In this document: in pieces, positions 58,113 to 64,000 of the stretch
Position numbering within the stretch: position 1 is the first letter of the stretch
Layout of the letters: every line of letters begins with the position of its first letter
Assembly: GCA_003024785.1 (NCBI GenBank)
Contig: PUQB01000052.1
Coordinates: 618,375 to 682,374, forward strand
Reading direction: 5' to 3'
Origin: Selaginella tamariscina
Taxonomy: Eukaryota; Streptophyta; Lycopodiopsida; Selaginellales; Selaginellaceae
DNA length: 64,000 bases
Notes under the pieces: model-generated
Databases searched by the model: none
Told to the model about the DNA's origin: nothing
Seen by the model: only the letters and a program-made list of their open reading frames with translations
Made by a program: the position numbers and the translations under genes

Positions 58113-60385
58113 ATGAGCGATCCTTCCCACGATCGTGGCGCTACATCGGTCGGCCTCGAATTTCATACCCCTTCTTCTCATGATATCGACTTTTTCGAGA
58201 AATCGGCATTTAGTATTGAAAAATCGTCATTTCTCAATGTTTTCTGTGAATATCCGCATTTTTTTTTGTGAAAAACCGGCGGTTCTGTGTGCAAAATCGA
58301 TGTTTTATGTTGAAATCCGCATTTTCCTAAGGTTTTATGTAAAAAATCGGCATTTTAATCATAGAAATGTTCAATCTGTGTGCATTTCTTACATAGATTC
58401 TGTGTACGGTTGCATTATTTAATACTATGTCATTCTCCGATGAATGAGATTATATACAGTCTTAAACACACACGCACACAGATTATATATATATATATGG
58501 GGAGCTATTCAGCAGAAGAGAGGCATAATTCGGAATATGCTGCCTTACAGAGCAGGTATGGTGACATACTTACACGTGTATGTCGTATGTATGTGTTTGT
58601 GGTATTTGTAAACTGCCATCTGGGCGTATCTGCTGGATAACGTATATATATGCATATCATTCACTACATTTGTGTATACAAATATATGATCCCTATTATA
58701 AAATATATGTGTGTCAGTGTGATGTGTTGTGTGTATGTATGTACATGTGTGTTTATATGCGTTTCTATGTCTGCATGTAGTAGTGCCCTTTTTTTCTGTA
58801 TATGTTTATGCATAAACAAAGCTTGTATAAAACATATGCACGAGAGATATATTATGTACAATTGCTCATGATAGGTATATTGCAGATGTAGTGCTGCTGA
58901 AGCTCGTCCAGCAGCTGCACGTGAGCAATCAGACTCGGCAAAAGAAGAGGCGGGGAGTGGAGACGGAAGCATGATACTGTTCTTACCGAGGCTCGACCTA
59001 TTGCCGATCGGTATACTATCTCCGTGAACGTGGAAGTAAGCAGCAGCAACAAAGAGAAGACGCTTTGAGAGCCGAGTTCACCTCCACGCTCACAAAAGGT
59101 GGGTATCTTGTGTGTGCGTGTGTTTGGATGAGCATGCGTCGGTAAGTCATGTACCTTGTCAGTTTTCTACTTATACATGGCTGTGGTACAAATATTCTAC
59201 ATGTATGACTTTGGCGGAATGTGTATACCAAACCTTTGTATGAACAAATCTATGTTTATCATAAACTTTTGTATGATATGTGTGGATATGATATATGTAT
59301 TCGCTCTGAATACACATATTGGTCACACATTCTCTTCCTATGCGTACACAGCTGATTTTCTTTTGTTTCCGCAGGAGGCTTTGCTAAATGAAATCCAAGG
59401 AAAGCTGGAGCAGAGTGAGCGTGTTGTGAGTGACTTGAAGGCTAGATTACAGGTAAGCTTCAGTTCCATAAAAACGATTCTACTTTGCTGCATGTCGTCT
59501 TTGTGTAACTTAATTTTACGTGCAACAAAACGTGCATAGAGATGTATACAACTTGATCTTCTTTGAACAGGACGCATTATCGAAAGCAGAATCTTTAGAG
59601 AAGCGGTTAGACGAGCGTGAACATGAAATGGAGGTGGTTTTGGAGGATAGGTATTTAATGAGATAAAGGTCTGTGTGGGTGTGGGTGTGGGTGTGGGTGG
59701 GTGTGTGCCTGCCGGACAATGTGCCCGGGCAGGGCAAGACCGCCCCCCGCCTTGCCCTGCCCGGAGGGACAAAAATGGGGGGGGGGGGGGTGGCCCCGTA
59801 AAAAACGGGGTCCTGCCTGCGCTCTTTCTTACGATGATGACGATTACGATTTATATACATGTTAGACTTTACAGATGGCTTAATTAGCTGTCTGTGAGAA
59901 TCGCACTCGTTATCTGAGCAAAACTCTCCCTCCCTGTGTGTGTATGTGTATCCTCGTGTGTTTGTGCTATTTTGCCATGTACATTTTAGACTTTGCTGAT
60001 GGTGTGTGTCTCTCTCTTGTAATACAATAGCATGTACTACATTATATATAGTTAATTGTAAAATCACACGCACGGTGTGAGGACATTAGTTACTTTGTTT
60101 GCACAGAGAGTTCGTACAGTTCTGGAGGGCTTACTGGCTTCGGAGAGAGCTGCACACTCAGAGGCAAATGCAAGGGCAGAGAGTTTGTCTGTTCAGCTAC
60201 AAAATGTACAACGGAAGGTAGATGCATTGCAACATGAACTTGCAACTTCGAGACTAAGTTAAGAACTCAGGCAGAGTCTCAGGGAGAAGAAAGCGAGGCT
60301 CGGATGATAATGAGAAGTAGAGACGTAGAGGTTTTGTATATGCTTTACATATAGAGTCCTACTTGATATTAAGTATGTGTGTGGA

Positions 60386-60422
<37 letters not shown>

Positions 60423-60853
60423 TTGTGCAGTATGCATTGTTTTGTGTGTATAAATTTGAACATGTAGCCAGCTAAAGATGGTTAGCTGATGACGTTGTGT
60501 GTGTGTTTCTAGTCATGTATATTACATAGACAGTTTATATGTTGTTTCCTGTAGCGAACACCACCTACGGAGAGCAGGGGCAGACATAGCAAGAGAGCAC
60601 GTTTGGACTTGAATATTGACAACGTGAGTTCACAGGGGTTCACACCGGGGGAGAGTGTAGACGATCACGCGAGCACGGAGCATGAGCAGGACTATAGAAA
60701 GCTGACTATAGCTCAGCTTAAACACAAGATGACGGAGGCTGGCTATGTTGCAGCTCAAAACAAATGCACCAAAAACGGAAGTACTTTCTCTCTACGAGAA
60801 ATTTGTTCTCAACAACAACGACAATGCAAACATCAGCAATCCTTGACTTGACA
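58113..60853 (+). pseudogene. GBP-like C-terminal coiled-coil exons, unit C
   Basis: Exons: 58113 onward (first block, 3' splice context lost), about 58505-58555 (YSAEERHNSEYAALQS), and 58886-59098 (two 1-nt deletions relative to unit B, near 58955 and 59015). Next are 59375-59452 (EALLNEIQGKLEQSERVVSD) and 59571-59650 (DALSKAESLEKRLDEREHEM, then EVVLED). Then 60107-60330 (RVRTVLEGLLASERAAHSEA, NARAESLSVQLQNVQRKVDA) and 60555-60853 (KRARLDLNIDNVSSQ, EHEQDYRKLTIAQLKHKMTE). The exon matching 53460-53648 of unit B is deleted. The last exon is open where unit B is inverted. Together the three units show the full exon series, but no single one is intact. Confidence 0.75.
59709..59820. mobile_element. 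GC-rich foldback insertion in unit C
   Basis: Absent from the same intron of unit B (near 53870). It contains a perfect 14-bp stem (59725-59738 CCGGGCAGGGCAAG with 59751-59764), a G14 run and a smaller CCCCGT/ACGGGG hairpin (59794-59811). CCTGC-type repeats flank it (GCCTGC at about 59707 and at 59815-59820), so it looks like a short insertion with a target duplication. Confidence 0.65.
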
Positions 60854-63800
60854 GTAAGATATGTGCTTATACGCCTCTCTCGGTCGTAACTCCTGCATAA
60901 TATATAGACACACACACACATGTAGAGAGAGAGTCTTGTGTTAAAACCGGGTAACACTCACAATAATGGTATTGGAAGTATGTTATTAGACAAAATTTTA
61001 TGTATACTTTTTAACTGAATATGTAGGCTCTAATAATTAAAATCAACAATGACAACACTCTAATTGTTATTGCGTTTGCTAATATTTATCATTAAATATA
61101 TTTAAGCCATGTGTGTGTGAGTTGAGAGAGATATAAATCTTAGCTCCGCAGCTTTTTCTTTTCAAAAAATATTTTCTTTACGTATGTGTGTACAATAAAA
61201 TTATAATTTAATATCCTTGGAATTGACTAGGTTAGTTTCTCCTTTAATTCTAATTTCTTTTGGAGGGATTTAGGGTATATTGTGGAGACAAAATAAAAAT
61301 AAAACTTGAATTTTTTATAAATTAAAATGTAAATTTCTTTGCATTTTTTGAATTAACATGTTTTGTTATTTAAATGCATATGTAAATGAGTTTTTGCATG
61401 TTAATTTAAAAGATTAAAAAATATATACCTAAAAAACCTTTGGAAAACCTTTTGGAATTAAGAGAAATATTAATTTTATTTTAATTTTTTATATATATAA
61501 ATTGGGGTAGTGTCCCTTAGACTTTATAAAATGTTTTAATTTATAAATCTTTAAAAAATTCACAGAAAGTGCAATTTCAGATACGATTTTTCTTTAAGTA
61601 TGTTGTTTGTATTTTAGTTTTTTTATTTGCTTTGTAAGTGTTTACGGTGGCCTTTATTTTTTATCTATGTCAATTTGTTTGAAAACATTTGCATAATAAC
61701 CCCTTGGTAAGACATGTATAAAATAGTAAAAGGAAATTAATATTTCCAAAGGGTTTACAATTTAATTGTGTGTATTTATATAATATGTGTACCTAAACCT
61801 ACGAGTCAATGTTCTCATTTTAATTGGGTGTTTTGTGAGATTGCAAAAGGTTATGTTCATAAATTAATTCATCATTTAACAATCTTAAATTTGGCAATCC
61901 TTCTATTCAAAATTCGAAAAATAACTGTCATATGTGCAGCGTGAACAGGATCGAAAAGCAAATACATGACAATTGTAAAACCTTAGGGAATTGATCCGAT
62001 ATTATGTGTTATGAAGGGTGAAATTTATTAAATTAAGAACCTAGAGTTTATAAATATTTAATTAATTTATTAATTAATTGTTGAGAAAGCATTCAAATTG
62101 GTAACTTTACTTTGAAATGTATAGCAATTGTGAATATTTAGAGGAGGTTAGGAATTTTTAATTAATATACATGATTCACACATGCATTTAAATAAAAAAG
62201 TTTATTAATTCAAAAATGCATTAACCTTAAAGAAAATTTATTGACATTTTAATTTTATTTTTTTTCCTTATTTCATACAATAATATATTTTAAATCCTTT
62301 TTAAAAAGTATCAAAATTAGAGGAGAGCCTGTAATTTGAATTATTTATTATACATAGCATTATGTCGATCATACGTAATGAAAATGAGAAGAATTATAAA
62401 AATCTAATTAATAATACTTATAAATTAATGAATTATTAATTAAATATATTAACAAAGTTCAAATGAGTTAAATAAAGAGTTTTCTTCATGAAAATAAAAA
62501 AAATTAATAAGTTTTAGGTGTCTCTTTTATAAAACACATTGATCAAAAACACTTTAACCATTCACTTGAACCATCGTTTAATTCTTTTTATTTATAAGTT
62601 TTACAAGGATTCATCATTTAATTCTTTTTATTTATAAGTTTTACAAGGATTCATCGAAAGAATTCATAAACAAAAAAACAAATTATAAAGATTTTTAAAT
62701 ATGTATTAACTTTTTAATATGTAATTTTAATGTGTGAACAATCTTATTTCACACTATAATTTTTATATAAAATTTTTCTTATATATATAATATATATGAG
62801 CAAACCATAAATAAGTATAAAAAGCTCTTTCTCATTCACTAACTCACTCACTCACCCACTCTCTCTCTTTATACATATGTATACACACACATATATCTTT
62901 AAATCCATAATAAATGTATAGAAGTGCCCTTTCCAACATATTTTAAAATATGTTTTCTAATAAAAATATATTACAATGATAATAATAATTATAAAAAAAA
63001 ATTTCATGTGTCGTGTATTTACAAGTGTCACTCTACATGTTTTGATAAAGTGAATCAATATATTAAAAATCTCTCTCTCACACGTATGCACATATGCATT
63101 GCATGTAAAGAGAGAGTGAAAGAGTATATCTATGTACCTAATAAGAAATGATCAGAATCGAACTCTTCAGATTTTCAAAACACTCACAGAGTATAACAGG
63201 AAAAGCAAAGAAGCAATGTGTTACCACAATATATTATATTATAATATTAAATTTATATATATAATTTTTAATATTGAAGGCTGATTTTAATTAACATAAT
63301 GCACCTGCAAATATATAATTGAAACATGATAATAGTGATAGGAAGATATAAATCATGTTCCATAATTTAAAAAAAGCTCTTTCTTTCTCTCTTTCTCTCT
63401 CTCACACATACACATGATTTTTATTTATAAACAAAACAAAATCCACATAGTTGTATTAATTAAATATACAAATATTAGTACATATTATATATACATGTAT
63501 ACTTGTGTTCAAATCTTTTTTTAAACGATTTTCTATAATAGTTATATTAATAAGTTAAACTTGATTTGAACCTAGTAGAACTAGCTTGCATAGATAATCG
63601 CTCTCTAAGGTATATTTTATTGATTGAATTAAATTTGTGTTTGATTATTTATCAAAAGTTTAATAATCCATCTTTTTTTAACGTACATTTATACGATACG
63701 TTTTTACACGAATGAGATAAAATCCTTATCCGTGAGATGCTGAATTAACCACAAGAAGACATAGTATTATGATACACATATACAATAAAATAATTTGCAT

Positions 63801-64000
63801 ATATAAATACTTTAACAATGCATAATTAAAAAAATTACAAATCAGGTGTAGATTTATTAACTGAACTATATACATCTCAGTCTAGCCTAGGATCAATACT
63901 ATGTTTGGAAGCGGGGTATATATATATGCATACTTTCACTTACACTTATGTTTACACACTGGTTTCAGTTTCGTGTGTATACAACACATAATAAAAATGC
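60854..64000. repeat. Inter-unit DNA and upstream part of a fourth unit (D)
   Basis: No gene seen. From about 61500 it follows the same order as the other unit upstream regions (landmark TTGCATAGATAATCGCTC near 63588), so a fourth GBP-like unit may begin just past the right edge. 61310-61500 is an inverted relative of 62150-62290. A 45-bp direct duplication (ATTCTTTTTATTTATAAGTT core) lies at 62575-62660. Confidence 0.65.

Noticed and set aside
59675-59887. 70-codon Gly/Pro-rich frame at 59675-59887
   Set aside because: It is the GC-rich foldback insertion and flanking GT repeat read through, not a gene.

Overview
This is eukaryotic DNA from the green-plant (streptophyte) lineage. It holds one spliced single-copy-type gene with short introns, a TM9SF/nonaspanin closest in wording to land-plant members. 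It also holds exons of a plant-type guanylate-binding protein (GBP-like), a chromodomain Ty3/gypsy element, short TTTAGGG telomere-type repeats, and very AT-rich non-coding DNA. The species cannot be named from the sequence; a charophyte alga or a non-seed land plant would fit. Nothing resembles a bacterial operon, and most of the window is transposon and tandem-duplicate debris.

Layout. 1-13 kb: an inverted gypsy gag remnant, LTR fragments, a 5.6 kb piece of a TIR transposon (3.4-9.06 kb) and a decayed gypsy pol with 3' LTR (9.06-12.83 kb). 13.8-23.1 kb: a rearranged second copy of the TIR transposon with an extra transposase-like half attached. 23.7-26.6 kb: the TM9SF gene on the minus strand, nine exons with one apparent frameshift. 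27.9-33.9 kb: a transposon end interrupted by a minus-strand chromovirus, itself interrupted by a 1.8 kb LTR of a second gypsy family, up to a 75 bp assembly gap. 34-39.1 kb and 50-64 kb: a tandem array of roughly 6 kb units carrying the C-terminal coiled-coil exons of a GBP-like gene (three unit copies and the start of a fourth). The array is split by about 10 kb of inserted DNA (39.2-50 kb) holding a half copy of the TIR transposon and a BED-finger gene abutting a UDP-glycosyltransferase fragment.

The most interesting system is the TIR transposon. Comparing its copies gives one architecture: terminal inverted repeats, an FCP1-homology phosphatase-like gene, and a gene combining a ParB/sulfiredoxin-like motif with a methyltransferase-like segment (both reading outward to one end). 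Then comes a central array of an 18-bp perfect palindrome, GGCGGGATTAATCCCGCC, and a large DDE-looking protein (DUF7869-like) reading outward to the other end. A ParB-like protein next to a clustered palindrome recalls ParB/parS; that parallel is inference. Every copy here is broken, so the window shows the blueprint, not a working element.

All family calls come from reading translated frames by eye; no database search was run. Exon borders were placed from GT/AG sites and reading-frame continuity.
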